NCBI RefSeq assembly: GCF_030732865.1
Contig: NZ_JASHKB010000002.1
Span: 1-64,000, forward strand
Source of the DNA: Roseitalea sp. MMSF_3546
GTDB lineage: Bacteria > Pseudomonadota > Alphaproteobacteria > Rhizobiales > Rhizobiaceae
Direction of reading: 5' to 3'
DNA: 64,000 bases
Shown one piece after another: positions 32,950-42,323 of this stretch. Position numbers and translations under genes: made by a program. The notes beneath the pieces are model-generated. The model saw only the letters and a program-made list of their open reading frames with translations, searched no databases and was not told the origin of the DNA. The stretch's first letter is position 1, and every line of letters starts with the position of its first letter.

Positions 32950-34557
32950 TCAGACCATTTCCTCGGGCACAAAAAGATGGTCCTTGGCAAAGCGGCGTGT
33001 CCTGGCCAGCGGAAAGGGGACAATGCCGTCGATCGCGCTCGACCGGCCCGCATTGCGGCGCAGTTCGGCCTGCCGGCGCCAGACCGCAAGGCTGCCCTCG
33101 GGCGCTTCGACCGGATCGAGATCGGCCGCGATCTCGCCCAGATGGACATGCCACAGATCGCGCCGCAGCCCGACGGCGAAACCTTCGTCATGGGCCATGA
33201 GCCCCGCCTCGACATCCCAGCGCATCGACCTGCCGTTGAGATTGGCCGAACCCACGATGGCGACGCGGTCGTCGGCGATCATCAGCTTGGAATGCACATA
33301 GACCATGGCCTTGCCGTGAAGCGCGTCGCGCTCGTTGTGTTCGGCGCGGTCGCGATCATTGGTCAGCGAAAACACCCCGAACCGGTCCGGGAAGGCATCG
33401 GCAAGGCGGTTGCAGGCGCGCATCTGCAGCCATTCGCCATAGCGCTGAACGCCGCTCCTTGCGCCCTCATAGGCGACGACATCGGGCGCGCCGGGCAGCA
33501 GCATGATCAGGTGGAGATCGCGGTTTCGCTCGAGCGCCGAGACGAGCGAGTCGCGGATCATGGAGAATCTGAAGAACTGGCTCTCGACATAGATGTATCG
33601 CCTGGCGCCCGCGATCAGCTCCAGATGGGCCTCGAGCAGCGAGCAGTCATCGGGCCGCGGGCCAAAGCGCAGCGGATTGCGGCCGGGCACCGGAAGGGTG
33701 GCGGCGATGCGGCATGGACCGGCCGATGTGTCGGGCGCCGGGGCGCTGTGTGGCCGTGCCCTGGCGTGTGCGGCGGTATCGACCAGCGTCAGGGGGAAGT
33801 CGGGATGGCTGCGGCGGAAGGCCGGCGCGTGGCTGGTGCCGTCGGCCTGCACGGCAGCCCAGCAGCGCTCGAAATGGCGTTCGAGCTGTTCGGCCGGCGG
33901 CCCGTCGAATGCCACGCAGACATCGTGCCAGGTTTGCTGCGCATTGCGGCGATGACCGGGATCGTCATAGCGCCGCTCGTCGATGTCGAGGCCGCCCAGT
34001 ATGGCGCGCTCGCCATCGGCGAGCAGGAACTTCTGATGCAGCGTCTGCGTGAAGTTCGCGGTCGGTGGCCACCAGCGAACCGTTCCGTGGTCGAGCGCAT
34101 CGAGGCCGGGCGGCAGGCGACGGCCGCGCTGCTTGAAATCGGCGATGGCCGTCTTCAGATGGCCGCGGACCCTTGGCCATGCCAGAAGGCGCAGGGCGGC
34201 ACCGGCCTGCCCGCCCGGATGGGCGACCAGCACGACCACGCGCTGGCGCTCCTGGGCGGTCATGTCCGCGAAGGCTTCGCCGAGCATGGCGACCCGTTCC
34301 CACACGCGCGCGTGCATGTCCGCCCAGCCGGCCGGATCGAAATCGTTGAGCAGGATGCGGATCGACACGCCGCGGCGGGCGGCATCGGCGATCAAATCCC
34401 CCCAGTCGACCAAGGTACGGTCGTGAGACGCTGCGCTTCGCGTCTTGGTGCGCGGCGAAAACAGGTGAAGGGCGATGTCCAGGCTTTCACGCGCGCCGAG
34501 CACCAGCCGCTCCATCTCGGGAAAGGCCTGATCCGCCGTGATCAAATGACGCAACAT
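32950..34557 (-). CDS. Phospholipase D-family protein
   Basis: Two HKD motifs are complete: HQKFLLADGERAILGG and HSKLMIADDRVAIVGSANLNG, at about residues 188-203 and 436-454 counted from the longer start at 34599. The start at 34557 is preferred for its GAGGA; 34599 remains possible. No signal peptide is seen. It would hydrolyse or transfer phosphatidyl groups in the manner of cardiolipin synthase or phospholipase D. The tail ends with a basic PFPLARTRRFAKDHLFVP segment. Confidence 0.88.
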   Translation of the reverse strand: MLRHLITADQAFPEMERLVLGARESLDIALHLFSPRTKTRSAASHDRTLVDWGDLIADAARRGVSIRILLNDFDPAGWADMHARVWERVAMLGEAFADMTAQERQRVVVLVAHPGGQAGAALRLLAWPRVRGHLKTAIADFKQRGRRLPPGLDALDHGTVRWWPPTANFTQTLHQKFLLADGERAILGGLDIDERRYDDPGHRRNAQQTWHDVCVAFDGPPAEQLERHFERCWAAVQADGTSHAPAFRRSHPDFPLTLVDTAAHARARPHSAPAPDTSAGPCRIAATLPVPGRNPLRFGPRPDDCSLLEAHLELIAGARRYIYVESQFFRFSMIRDSLVSALERNRDLHLIMLLPGAPDVVAYEGARSGVQRYGEWLQMRACNRLADAFPDRFGVFSLTNDRDRAEHNERDALHGKAMVYVHSKLMIADDRVAIVGSANLNGRSMRWDVEAGLMAHDEGFAVGLRRDLWHVHLGEIAADLDPVEAPEGSLAVWRRQAELRRNAGRSSAIDGIVPFPLARTRRFAKDHLFVPEEMV

Positions 34558-34701
34558 GTCCTGCGATCCTCGGATTGCGTGCAGTGTTTCACAGTCCATG
34601 CATCCGTGCTATCATCGAGGCAAAGCTCCGATCCGTTCGATCTGTAACCCGACCGCGGCCCGCATCTTCGTCGCGTTCCTGTTTTTGTTGTTGCGAGCGC
34701 G

Positions 34702-35775
34702 ATGAAGCCGATGGATGACGAAGAAGAAAGATTGCCCGAAGGGCAGGCCCCACCGGCGACCGAGCAGGCAAGCGAAGAACCGTCCGATACGTTTCTGGAG
34801 ATGTCGGCCGAACTGCGCCAGCAGGTGGCGCTGAAGTCGAGCGGGGCGGCGACCTGGGTCTGGGATCTGGCCTCGGACCTGGTGGACGCCGATCCGAACC
34901 TGCCGCGCCTGTTCGGCATGCCGTTCGGGCGGGGACCCTTCACCGGTGCGGTGCTTCTCAAACATGTCCATGTCGGCGACCGGGCGCGTGTGGAAGCGGC
35001 CATGGCCACGACCATCGCCGATGGCACGCAATATGAAGAGCGGTTTCGGGTGACCGATGGTCTGGGGCAGGAGCGCTGGCTTCTCGGGACGGGCGAGGTC
35101 TACAGGCGCGACGCGCAGGGGCGTGCGAGCATCATCATCGGCATGAACCACGATGTCACCGAGCAGGTGCATGCCGAACAGCGGTTGCTGGCCGTGATCG
35201 GCGAGATGCGCCATCGTATCAAGAACTCGCTGGCGATGGTCAATTCGCTTGCCGCGGCGACCGCGCGCGAGACCAATCAGATTAGCGACTACGTCCAGAA
35301 GCTGCGAGGGCGGATCGACGCGCTGGCCGCCGCCCAGCATGCGATCGGCACCGTCGCCGACGCCGAGCTGGCCTCGGTTTCCGAGGCCGTGGACGGCGCG
35401 CTCGCCCCCTTCATCGGCGCGCGCGCCTGGGCGCCGCGCATTTCCGTTCACGTCGACGACATCGCCGTGCCGCCATCGCTGGGCCAAGCACTTGCCCTGA
35501 CGATCTACGAGCTTGCCACCAACGCGATCAAGTATGGGGCGTTCGCGCGGGAAACGGGCGAGATCAGCCTTTCGTGTCGCGCCGGCAAGAACCCGGACGG
35601 GCTTGAACTGGTGTGGGACGAGCAGCATGCCGGCCAGGCGATCGACACCCAGCAGGAAAGCTCGGGCTTCGGCAATGTCCTTATCGACCGGTTGATCGCG
35701 GCCGAAAAAGGCGTCATCGAGCGCGTGGCCGGTGAAAGAGGATATCGCGTCACCATCCGCTTCGTGTTGCACTGA
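34702..35775 (+). CDS. Soluble PAS-HWE sensor histidine kinase
   Basis: This 357-residue protein has an acidic N-terminus and a PAS/PAC domain (about 40-155, ending IIIGMNHDVTEQVHAEQRLL). The phospho-acceptor box is AVIGEMRHRIKNSLAMVNSL with His171, and the ATPase part has ALTIYELATNAIKYGAF and GFGNVLIDRLIAAE. There is no membrane span. It is a second candidate to feed PhyR or the orphan receiver. The gene stands alone, convergent with a small minus-strand gene. Confidence 0.9.
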   Translation: MKPMDDEEERLPEGQAPPATEQASEEPSDTFLEMSAELRQQVALKSSGAATWVWDLASDLVDADPNLPRLFGMPFGRGPFTGAVLLKHVHVGDRARVEAAMATTIADGTQYEERFRVTDGLGQERWLLGTGEVYRRDAQGRASIIIGMNHDVTEQVHAEQRLLAVIGEMRHRIKNSLAMVNSLAAATARETNQISDYVQKLRGRIDALAAAQHAIGTVADAELASVSEAVDGALAPFIGARAWAPRISVHVDDIAVPPSLGQALALTIYELATNAIKYGAFARETGEISLSCRAGKNPDGLELVWDEQHAGQAIDTQQESSGFGNVLIDRLIAAEKGVIERVAGERGYRVTIRFVLH

Positions 35776-35787
35776 GACCTGCCCTGG

Positions 35788-36075
35788 TTAGTTCCTGGCC
35801 AGTTGCAGGTCCGTGGAGCGCGGCTCGACGATCAGGCGGCCGTCGGCCGCAAAGAACCAGTCGAACTCCAGGTCCGCATCGGCGCGCCGTTCCTCGACTT
35901 CGATACAGCTGCCGATGGCGGTGGGAAACCCGGTTACCTGCCGTGCGGTCCTTTCGAGTTCGCGTTCGCATGACGCGCGGCTTTCGAAGACCGGCTCGGG
36001 ATTGTCGATCGGCCGGCACACATCGAGATTGTGCCCGCAGCCCATCATGAATATGGCAAAGACCATCTGTTCCAT
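35788..36075 (-). CDS. Small protein with a conserved Cys pattern, unknown
   Basis: The protein is 95 residues from the ATG at 36075, with AAAGGA upstream. It has a short hydrophobic N-terminus (QMVFAIFMMGCGHNLDVCRP) that may be a weak signal or lipobox-like sequence, then four Cys spread through the chain (RASCEREL, GSCIEVE). I do not recognise the family. An exact EcfG promoter precedes it. Confidence 0.72.
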   Translation of the reverse strand: MEQMVFAIFMMGCGHNLDVCRPIDNPEPVFESRASCERELERTARQVTGFPTAIGSCIEVEERRADADLEFDWFFAADGRLIVEPRSTDLQLARN

Positions 36076-36384
36076 GGCTTGATCCTTTCTTGCTCCGGAA
36101 ACGGGCCACCACGTGCCGGGGTTCCCCGATTGCCCAATCGTTGGCCGGCGGAACCGAGGTGGCGCCGCCAGCGTTGGAAGCGTCAAGCACTTCATTGACT
36201 CATGGGAACCATAGGCTCGGCCGATGGTGACGAACCGGCCCGAAAGCCCCGCCAGAACCGCCATGTTCGCGATCAGCATTGAGACGAAAGCGGCATCGAT
36301 CGACTTGACGATGGTTTGCCCGTCGCCGCGCTCATCGATTGCCCGCCCTGCGCAGCCCGGTCCTCAGGGCGCTGAAGGCGCTTC
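36076..36384. other. 309-bp gap before the AI-2E-type permease
   Basis: The stretch contains the EcfG promoter at 36100-36125 for the minus-strand gene. Its right half shows no recognisable gene or exact stress promoter for the permease; GGAAC at 36203-36207 has no CGTT at 16-17 nt. Confidence 0.6.
36100..36125 (-). promoter_or_regulatory. EcfG-type promoter for the 95-residue gene
   Basis: On the minus strand, GGAAC (36125-36121), 17 nt, CGTT (36103-36100) is an exact match 25 bp before the start at 36075. Confidence 0.72.
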
Positions 36385-37485
36385 ATGATCGGCCTGGACG
36401 GCTGGCTTTTTCGGGGCCTGGCCGGGCTCGCCGTCATCATCGCGCTCGTTGCCGGGCTCATGCTGGCCAAGGCGGTCTTCATCCCGATCTTCATCGCGCT
36501 GTTCCTGGCGATCATCCTGCATCTGCCATTGGCGGCGATGGAGCGCGCCGGCGTTCCGCGCATCCTGGCGGCGCTGACGCTGACGCTGACCGTGGCCGGG
36601 CTGATCGCGCTGCTCGCCTATTTCATCTCCGGACCCGTGCAGACCACGATCGAAAACTATCCCAGCATGGTCAATCAGTTGCAGCGCAAGCTGGCGGCGC
36701 TGCGCCTGTCGCTGCGCGAGGCCCAGGAGATCGGCGAGGCCCTGTCGACGGTGGGAGAGGAGGTCGGCGAGGCGCTGGACGATGGTCGCGACGACAATGT
36801 CGAGGAAGTGGTGGTCCGGCAGCCCGGATTCCTGATGAACGCGGCCACGAGCTTCGCCTCGGGCGCAACGACCTTCCTGGTGACGGTGACCATCGCCGGC
36901 TTCATTCTGGCGATGCGTCGGCCGTTCATGATCATCGCGACGATCCCACATGGCACGATGCGCGGCAAGCTGCGCGCCGCCCGTGTCTGGAAAGCGGTCG
37001 AGTCCCAGGTCAGCCACTATCTGCTGGTGACGACGCTGATCAATATCGCACTGGGCATCGTGGTCGGGCTGGCGCTGTGGTGGCTGGGCGTGCCCATGCC
37101 GGTCTTCTGGGGGGCGGTCGTCGCGTTTCTCAACTACATGCCGTTCGTCGGCCCGGCGATCGGGGTGCTGTTGCTGCTGGCGGTGAGCATCGTGCAGTTC
37201 GACACCGTCTTGCAGATGATCCTGCCGGCGGCGACCTACATGGCGATCAATTTCGTGGAGGCCAACTTCGTCACGCCGAACCTGGTGGGCCGGCGCACCA
37301 ACATCGCGCCGCTGGCCATCATCGTTTCGCTGCTCGTGTGGGGCTGGATGTGGGGGTTCGCCGGCCTGTTCCTGTCGGTGCCCATCCTGGTGGTGCTCAA
37401 GGCGACCGCCGAGAAGACCGAAAGCCTTGCGGGCATCCACCGCATGCTCACGCCGCGCGCCCGGCACCCCATGTCGCTCCGGTAA
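36385..37485 (+). CDS. AI-2E (TqsA/PerM) family membrane permease
   Basis: This 366-residue protein has seven to eight hydrophobic segments. It starts LAGLAVIIALVAGLMLAKAVFIPIFIALFL and carries the conserved central region LALWWLGVPMPVFWGAVVAF, NYMPFVGPAIGV, then GRRTNIAPLAIIVSLLVWGW. Members export small molecules or act in sodium/proton-linked transport; the substrate here is unknown. It is followed by small stress-type genes. Confidence 0.9.
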   Translation: MIGLDGWLFRGLAGLAVIIALVAGLMLAKAVFIPIFIALFLAIILHLPLAAMERAGVPRILAALTLTLTVAGLIALLAYFISGPVQTTIENYPSMVNQLQRKLAALRLSLREAQEIGEALSTVGEEVGEALDDGRDDNVEEVVVRQPGFLMNAATSFASGATTFLVTVTIAGFILAMRRPFMIIATIPHGTMRGKLRAARVWKAVESQVSHYLLVTTLINIALGIVVGLALWWLGVPMPVFWGAVVAFLNYMPFVGPAIGVLLLLAVSIVQFDTVLQMILPAATYMAINFVEANFVTPNLVGRRTNIAPLAIIVSLLVWGWMWGFAGLFLSVPILVVLKATAEKTESLAGIHRMLTPRARHPMSLR

Positions 37486-37511
37486 CGTCACCGTCGCAAC
37501 GCCAGCGGGCG

Positions 37512-37536
37512 GGAACCCTTCGCCCGGGCGCGCATT
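37512..37536 (+). promoter_or_regulatory. Weak EcfG-like site upstream of the DUF883-like gene
   Basis: GGAAC (37512-37516), 16 nt, CATT (37533-37536) differs from consensus by one base in the essential CGTT. It is listed as weak only. Confidence 0.25.
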
Positions 37537-37656
37537 GGCCCCTTGTGTGCCTTTGGGACGGGGAGCACCTCTTCCTTGGCTCGAATGCACGGGAAAACAG
37601 ACAGTTGAGCCGTTGGCGACGGTCATCTCCGAGCCGGCTCACGAAAGGAGACTGTG

Positions 37657-38004
37657 ATGAATGCGACATCCGACAACCAGTCCGGCTCGAAATCGCGCAA
37701 TGGCCCTGGCAAGGCGGGCAATGACGAGTTGTCCGCCGAGATCGCCGCGCTGCGTCGGGACATCGACGCGGTGACCGAGCGGCTGGGCAAGGTTGCCGGA
37801 GCCGGCGCCCGCACGGCGCGTTCGCGTCGCGACGAGACCAGCAAGATGTTTCGCGCAAAGTCCGACGAGTTCATCGACGACCTGAACCATCAACTCGAGC
37901 GGATCGAACGGCAGACCAGCGCGACGGTGCGCCGCCATCCGATCCAGACAATGGCAATTGCCGCCGGGGCGGGGTTTCTGGCTGCGCTGCTGATGCGGCG
38001 CTGA
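37657..38004 (+). CDS. DUF883/ElaB-like protein with a C-terminal membrane helix
   Basis: The protein is 115 residues from the ATG at 37657, with AAAGGAG upstream. A helical, charged body (ELSAEIAALRRDIDAVTERL, then FIDDLNHQLERIERQTSATV) is followed by RRHPIQTMAIAAGAGFLAALLMRR, the typical ElaB/YqjD C-terminal anchor. E. coli relatives are stress-induced and bind ribosomes at the membrane, which is only suggestive here. It begins a run of three small membrane-protein genes. Confidence 0.85.
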   Translation: MNATSDNQSGSKSRNGPGKAGNDELSAEIAALRRDIDAVTERLGKVAGAGARTARSRRDETSKMFRAKSDEFIDDLNHQLERIERQTSATVRRHPIQTMAIAAGAGFLAALLMRR

Positions 38005-38005
38005 C

Positions 38006-38431
38006 ATGCTCAAACCGCTCTCGAGCTTCGCCCGCCTGACCGCCGCCGACTTCCACAGCCGCAAACGGCGATGGATCTGGGCGGCGGTGATGTATGGGAT
38101 CGCGGGCATCTGCGCATTGTTCGCCGTCGGCTTCGGCGCGACGGCGCTCGCCGTGTGGATCGCCGCGCTCTATGATCCCATCATCGCGCTGGTGATCACG
38201 GCGGCGCTGTTCCTGGTGATTGCGGCGATCGCGCTGATCGTCAATTCGATCTACCAGACGCGGGCGAAACGGCGCATCCGGCGCAACGCCGCCCTGCGCA
38301 GCGCGGCGGTCGCCACGGCGATGGTCAGCCTGAGACGGACCGGAACCGCGGCGCTGCCCATCGCGGCGGTGGTGGCCGGCGCCCTGCTTGCCACGCAACT
38401 CACCGGCGGCGATGACGACGCGGACGAGTGA
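38006..38431 (+). CDS. Holin-X/phage holin-like small membrane protein
   Basis: This 141-residue protein has two long transmembrane helices (about 26-50 and 57-82) and a shorter one at 112-127, after the start MLKPLSSFARLTAADFHSRKRR. It resembles the YqjE/Holin-X type proteins that follow ElaB/YqjD-like genes. It starts 1 nt after the DUF883-like stop, so the two are co-translated. Confidence 0.75.
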   Translation: MLKPLSSFARLTAADFHSRKRRWIWAAVMYGIAGICALFAVGFGATALAVWIAALYDPIIALVITAALFLVIAAIALIVNSIYQTRAKRRIRRNAALRSAAVATAMVSLRRTGTAALPIAAVVAGALLATQLTGGDDDADE

Positions 38432-38461
38432 GCGCGCCAATCGGCGGGCGCGCGGGTGAGC

Positions 38462-38487
38462 GGAACGGCGGACCGGGTCGCCGCGTT
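38462..38487 (+). promoter_or_regulatory. EcfG-type promoter for the 88-residue gene and oxidoreductase
   Basis: GGAAC (38462-38466), 17 nt, CGTT (38484-38487) is an exact match 33 bp before the start at 38521. Confidence 0.78.
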
Positions 38488-38520
38488 TTGCCGGCAACAC
38501 CGAACCGATGGAGGTTTGCC

Positions 38521-38787
38521 ATGCGAACCCGAACGCTCATGGCCGGTGCGATCGCCCTTCCGCTCAACGCCGTCGTCTTCGGCGTCGGCGCGGTGACGGT
38601 GCTGTCGATCCCCGCGCTCGCGCCATACTGGAAATACGTGTTGCCGGTCGTCATCGTGGCCGGCATCGCGCTGACCGTGCCGCTGGCCTGGAAGCTGGCG
38701 CCGCGGCTGCGCCTGAACAGCCAGTACTATCCGCGCCTGTTCCGCAAGTCGAAGGAGGCGCGCGACGATGCCGGCGCGGGACGCTGA
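38521..38787 (+). CDS. Small membrane protein, unknown
   Basis: The protein is 88 residues from the ATG at 38521, with GGAGGT 5-10 nt upstream. Two hydrophobic helices (about 7-30 and 35-58) are followed by a basic tail (RLRLNSQYYPRLFRKSKEA). I do not recognise a family. It overlaps the downstream oxidoreductase gene by 20 bp. Confidence 0.75.
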   Translation: MRTRTLMAGAIALPLNAVVFGVGAVTVLSIPALAPYWKYVLPVVIVAGIALTVPLAWKLAPRLRLNSQYYPRLFRKSKEARDDAGAGR

Positions 38788-39745
38788 GAAGGGCCGGCTG
38801 GCCATTTGCGGCGCCGCCCACGTTCATCTGCCCGACCATGTGCGCATGGCTCGGGATCACTCGTGGACGATCGGCGGGGTCTTCGACCGCGACGAGCAGC
38901 GCGGCCGCGACTGGTGCGACCGGCTCGGCGCCAACTGGCATGGCGAGGCGGCGGAACTGGCCGGGGCAGGCTATGACGGCGCCATCGTCTGCTCGGAGAC
39001 CGCCCATCACGAAGCCGACATGCATGCGCTTGTCGAGGCCGGCATTCCGGTCTTCGCCGAAAAGCCGCTTGCCCACGACGCGGCCTCCGCCCGCCGCATC
39101 GCCGATGCCGCCGAACGCACCGGCACGACGGTGCATACCGGCTTTTTCATGCGTACCAACACGGCGCTGGCCGAGCTGTGCGAACGGGTGCGCGAGGGCG
39201 TGCTCGGCGACATCGTGGAAGCGCGTGCGCGCTTTTCCCATGATGGCGCCTTTGCCCGCTGGCTCGACCTTTCGGGTTGGATGACCACGCCGCAGCTTGC
39301 CGGCTATGGCGGTTTCGCCGATGAGGGCGTGCACGCGATCGACCTGCTGCAATGGATGCTCGGCCCGATCGCGGACGGGCAGGCGCGCCTTGGTTTCGAA
39401 AAGGGCTATCCGGTCGACGACCACGGCGCGGCGGTGCTGGCATTCGAATCGGGCGCGATCGGAGCCGTGCAGGCAGGCTGGACCGACACGCGGATGCGCC
39501 TCGAACTCGATCTGGTGGGCACCGAAGGCGGCGCGCGCGTGCGCCAGGGCCTCGCCGAGGCCTGGGACAGGCAGGACGGAACGCGCAACTGGTCGGCCGA
39601 ACTGGCCTCACTGGATGCGGGCGAGGGACTGGTGCCTTTCCTCGATGCGCTTCAGGGAAAGGACGGCGCCGGGCTCGTAACGGCGTGCGAAGCGGTGGCG
39701 GTCAACGCGGTCCTGGACATGCTCTATGGCCGGCCGTCGGCGTGA
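38768..39745 (+). CDS. Gfo/Idh/MocA-family oxidoreductase
   Basis: This 325-residue protein has an N-terminal Rossmann domain (RLAICGAAHVHLPDHVRMA, then GAIVC-like DGAIVCSETAHHEADMHALV and AGIPVFAEKPL with the conserved EKP) and a C-terminal substrate domain. These enzymes use NAD(P) on sugars, inositols or related compounds; the substrate is unknown. It is probably transcribed from the EcfG promoter at 38462-38487 and converges with ligD. Confidence 0.88.
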   Translation: MPARDAEKGRLAICGAAHVHLPDHVRMARDHSWTIGGVFDRDEQRGRDWCDRLGANWHGEAAELAGAGYDGAIVCSETAHHEADMHALVEAGIPVFAEKPLAHDAASARRIADAAERTGTTVHTGFFMRTNTALAELCERVREGVLGDIVEARARFSHDGAFARWLDLSGWMTTPQLAGYGGFADEGVHAIDLLQWMLGPIADGQARLGFEKGYPVDDHGAAVLAFESGAIGAVQAGWTDTRMRLELDLVGTEGGARVRQGLAEAWDRQDGTRNWSAELASLDAGEGLVPFLDALQGKDGAGLVTACEAVAVNAVLDMLYGRPSA

Positions 39746-39752
39746 GTGCCGA

Positions 39753-42320
39753 TCACTCCAGCTTCGCTTCGAGCCTTTCGATGACCGGTTTGGTGATCGC
39801 CTGATCGAGGTCGGCCTCGGCCCGTTCGAGCGGGCAGGGCCGGGACAGCCGGTCCCGGGCCTTCGCCATGGAAAAGGTATTGGCCGCATCCAGGCGCTCC
39901 AGTTCCTGCCAGGTGACCGGCATGGCGACGGGTGCGCCCTTGCGTGCGCGCAACGAATAGGGCGCGATCGCCGTCGAACCGCGCTCGTTGCGCAGCCAGT
40001 CCACGAACACCTTGCCCTTGCGCTTTGCCTTGGACATGGTCGCGACAAACCGGTCCGGCTCGGTCTGGGCGAAATAGGTCGCAACGGTACGGGCGAACAG
40101 CACCACGCTCTGCCAGCGGGCTGTGCGGCGCAGCGGAACGATGACGTGCACCCCCTTGCCGCCGGTGACCATCGCGACCGATTGAAGGCCGAGATCCGAC
40201 AGCAGTTCGCGCACCCTTGCCGAGGCGGCCCTTACCGCCGCGAAGTCGACGCCTTGCCCGGGATCCATGTCGAAGACGGCGCGGTCGGGCTTTTCCAGAT
40301 TGTCGGTGCGGGCACCCCAGATGTGGAATTCGATCGCGCCCATCTGCGCGGCAGCCACGAATCCTTCCGGCCTGTCGATGACCAGATAGTCCTCGGTGCC
40401 GCCGGACTTCTCTTCGATCGGAACCGAGGCGATCTCGCCGGGGAAACCCTTGCCGGCGTGCTTCTGGAAGAAGCAGTCGCCCTCGGTGCCCCTGGGACAG
40501 CGCAGCAGCGAGACGGGCCGGCTGCCGGCGAGCGCAAGCATGCGGTCGCCGACCGTGCCGTAGTGCCGGGCGACATCGCCCTTGGTGCAGCCGGCGTCTG
40601 GAAAGACCGTCCGGTCGGCGCTCGAGATGCGGATGTCGCGCACGTGCACGGTGCCGCCGTCGTCGTGGTCGGTGCCGGCTGCCGTGTCGTCGTCCGCGTC
40701 ATCTGCGGACCCGCCGGGCTCGGCCCGGGTATCGTTTTGCATGCTCACCGCCTTGGCCTCCTTGTCCTCGCGCAGGCCCTCGAACCGGCCATGGCGGATG
40801 CGCCCGTCGGCCGTCAGTTCGGCAAAGCCGATCTCGGCCACCAGATTCGGCGTCAGCCACCGCGCATTGCGGGCGATCTGGCGCGGTACGTCGTCGGCAA
40901 AGGGCGATGTCTTGCGCTCGATCCGGGAAAATCGCGCTTCGAGCCGGCCGAGCGTATCGGCATCGAAGCCGGTGCCGACGCGGCCGCGATAGACCAGCGC
41001 GCCATCGTCATGGGTGCCAAGCAGGACCGAGGCGAAGGGCCGGCCCCTGGCTGAGGAGGGGGTGGTGCCGGCTATGACGAACTCGCGGCGCCGCTCGGCC
41101 TTGACCTTGCGCCATTTGCCCGAGCGCCTGCCCGTATAGGCGCTGTCGGCGCGTTTGGAGATGATGCCCTCGGCGCCGCCTTCGGCAATGGCCTTGAAGA
41201 CCTTGGGGCCCTTGCCGACGATATGCTCGCTGTAGCGCACCGGTCCGCCCGCCGGCGCGCCTGCGATCAACGCGCGCAGCCTTTCCTTGCGCTCGGCGAG
41301 CCCGGTCTTGCGCAGCGATCGTCCGTCGAGTTCGAGCAGATCGAAGACCATGAAGCGGACGGGGCGTCCGGCCTTCAGATCGTCCTGAAGGTCGGAGAAC
41401 TTGGCCGTCGCCGGATCGCCGCCGCCGCCGGCGACGACCTCGCCGTCGATGAGCGCGCTCTCGCAATCCAGAAAGGCAAGGGCGTCGGCCAGACCGACGA
41501 AGCGCTCGGTCCAGTCCTTGCCCGAGCGCGTGTGCAGGCGGATGCCGTCGCGGCCGAGCGCGGCAAGGCAGCGATAGCCGTCATATTTGGGCTCATGCAG
41601 CCAGTCCTCGCCCTCGGGAGCATGGTCGTCGAGCACGGCCAGTTCGGGCGGCGTGAATTTCGGCGTCTTCCTTGTGAAGGTTTCGGCCGGATCGGGCGGT
41701 TGTCGCGGCGCCGAGCCGGGATCGGACGTCGGCGGTTCGTCTTGGGCGATCGCCGTCATGGTGCGGCCCGACACGACGCTCGTGTTGTATGCGTCGGTCA
41801 GATGGTTTTCGTCATCGGTCGCCTGCCCGTCGCGTTCCTTGATCAGCAGCCAGTTGTCGCGCTTTTCGCCCTTGCGCCGGCGCATGCGTACCAGCGCCCA
41901 GGCGCCGGTCATGCGTTTTCCGTGCAGGTCAAAGCCGAGCTTGCCCTTCTGAAGGCCTTCCTCGACGTCGCCGTGCGGTCCCCACCAGCCCTTGTCCCAG
42001 ACCATGACGGTGCCGCCGCCATATTCGTCCTTGGGGATCGTGCCCTCGAAATCCTGATAGTCGAGCGGGTGGTCCTCGGCGCGCACGGCCAGCCTTTTGG
42101 CAGTGGGGTCGTCGCTTGGCCCCTTGGTCACCGCCCAACTCAGCAGCACGCCATCCCATTCGAGCCGGAAGTCGTAATGCAGACGGGTCGCATCGTGCTT
42201 CTGGACGACGAAAACCGGCTTGCCGCGCTTTTGGGGTATCGCCTTGCCAGAGGGCTCGGAGGTGACCGAGAAGTCGCGCTTTTGCGCATAGTCGGACAGT
42301 CTGTCTGACTTCGCCGCCAT
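39753..42320 (-). CDS. ligD: LigD multidomain DNA ligase for non-homologous end joining
   Basis: This 855-residue protein has the order phosphoesterase - ligase - polymerase. The N-terminal phosphoesterase has KHDATRLHYDFRLEW (41-55) and HPLDYQDFEGTIPKDEYGGG. The ATP-dependent ligase has catalytic Lys in EPKYDGYR (243-250). The C-terminal primase-polymerase (about 560-850) has VFDMDPGQGVD. It repairs double-strand breaks with Ku. It starts 3 bp after the Ku stop, so both are made from one message. Confidence 0.96.
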   Translation of the reverse strand: MAAKSDRLSDYAQKRDFSVTSEPSGKAIPQKRGKPVFVVQKHDATRLHYDFRLEWDGVLLSWAVTKGPSDDPTAKRLAVRAEDHPLDYQDFEGTIPKDEYGGGTVMVWDKGWWGPHGDVEEGLQKGKLGFDLHGKRMTGAWALVRMRRRKGEKRDNWLLIKERDGQATDDENHLTDAYNTSVVSGRTMTAIAQDEPPTSDPGSAPRQPPDPAETFTRKTPKFTPPELAVLDDHAPEGEDWLHEPKYDGYRCLAALGRDGIRLHTRSGKDWTERFVGLADALAFLDCESALIDGEVVAGGGGDPATAKFSDLQDDLKAGRPVRFMVFDLLELDGRSLRKTGLAERKERLRALIAGAPAGGPVRYSEHIVGKGPKVFKAIAEGGAEGIISKRADSAYTGRRSGKWRKVKAERRREFVIAGTTPSSARGRPFASVLLGTHDDGALVYRGRVGTGFDADTLGRLEARFSRIERKTSPFADDVPRQIARNARWLTPNLVAEIGFAELTADGRIRHGRFEGLREDKEAKAVSMQNDTRAEPGGSADDADDDTAAGTDHDDGGTVHVRDIRISSADRTVFPDAGCTKGDVARHYGTVGDRMLALAGSRPVSLLRCPRGTEGDCFFQKHAGKGFPGEIASVPIEEKSGGTEDYLVIDRPEGFVAAAQMGAIEFHIWGARTDNLEKPDRAVFDMDPGQGVDFAAVRAASARVRELLSDLGLQSVAMVTGGKGVHVIVPLRRTARWQSVVLFARTVATYFAQTEPDRFVATMSKAKRKGKVFVDWLRNERGSTAIAPYSLRARKGAPVAMPVTWQELERLDAANTFSMAKARDRLSRPCPLERAEADLDQAITKPVIERLEAKLE

Positions 42321-42323
42321 GGT

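Noticed and set aside
36203-36226. EcfG promoter for the AI-2E-type permease
   Set aside because: GGAAC is present, but the bases 16-17 nt downstream read GGTG/GTGA, not CGTT.
36339-37724. A 461-codon frame overlapping the AI-2E permease gene
   Set aside because: It is in a shifted frame of a clear permease, with Arg/Gly/His-rich composition and no recognisable motif.
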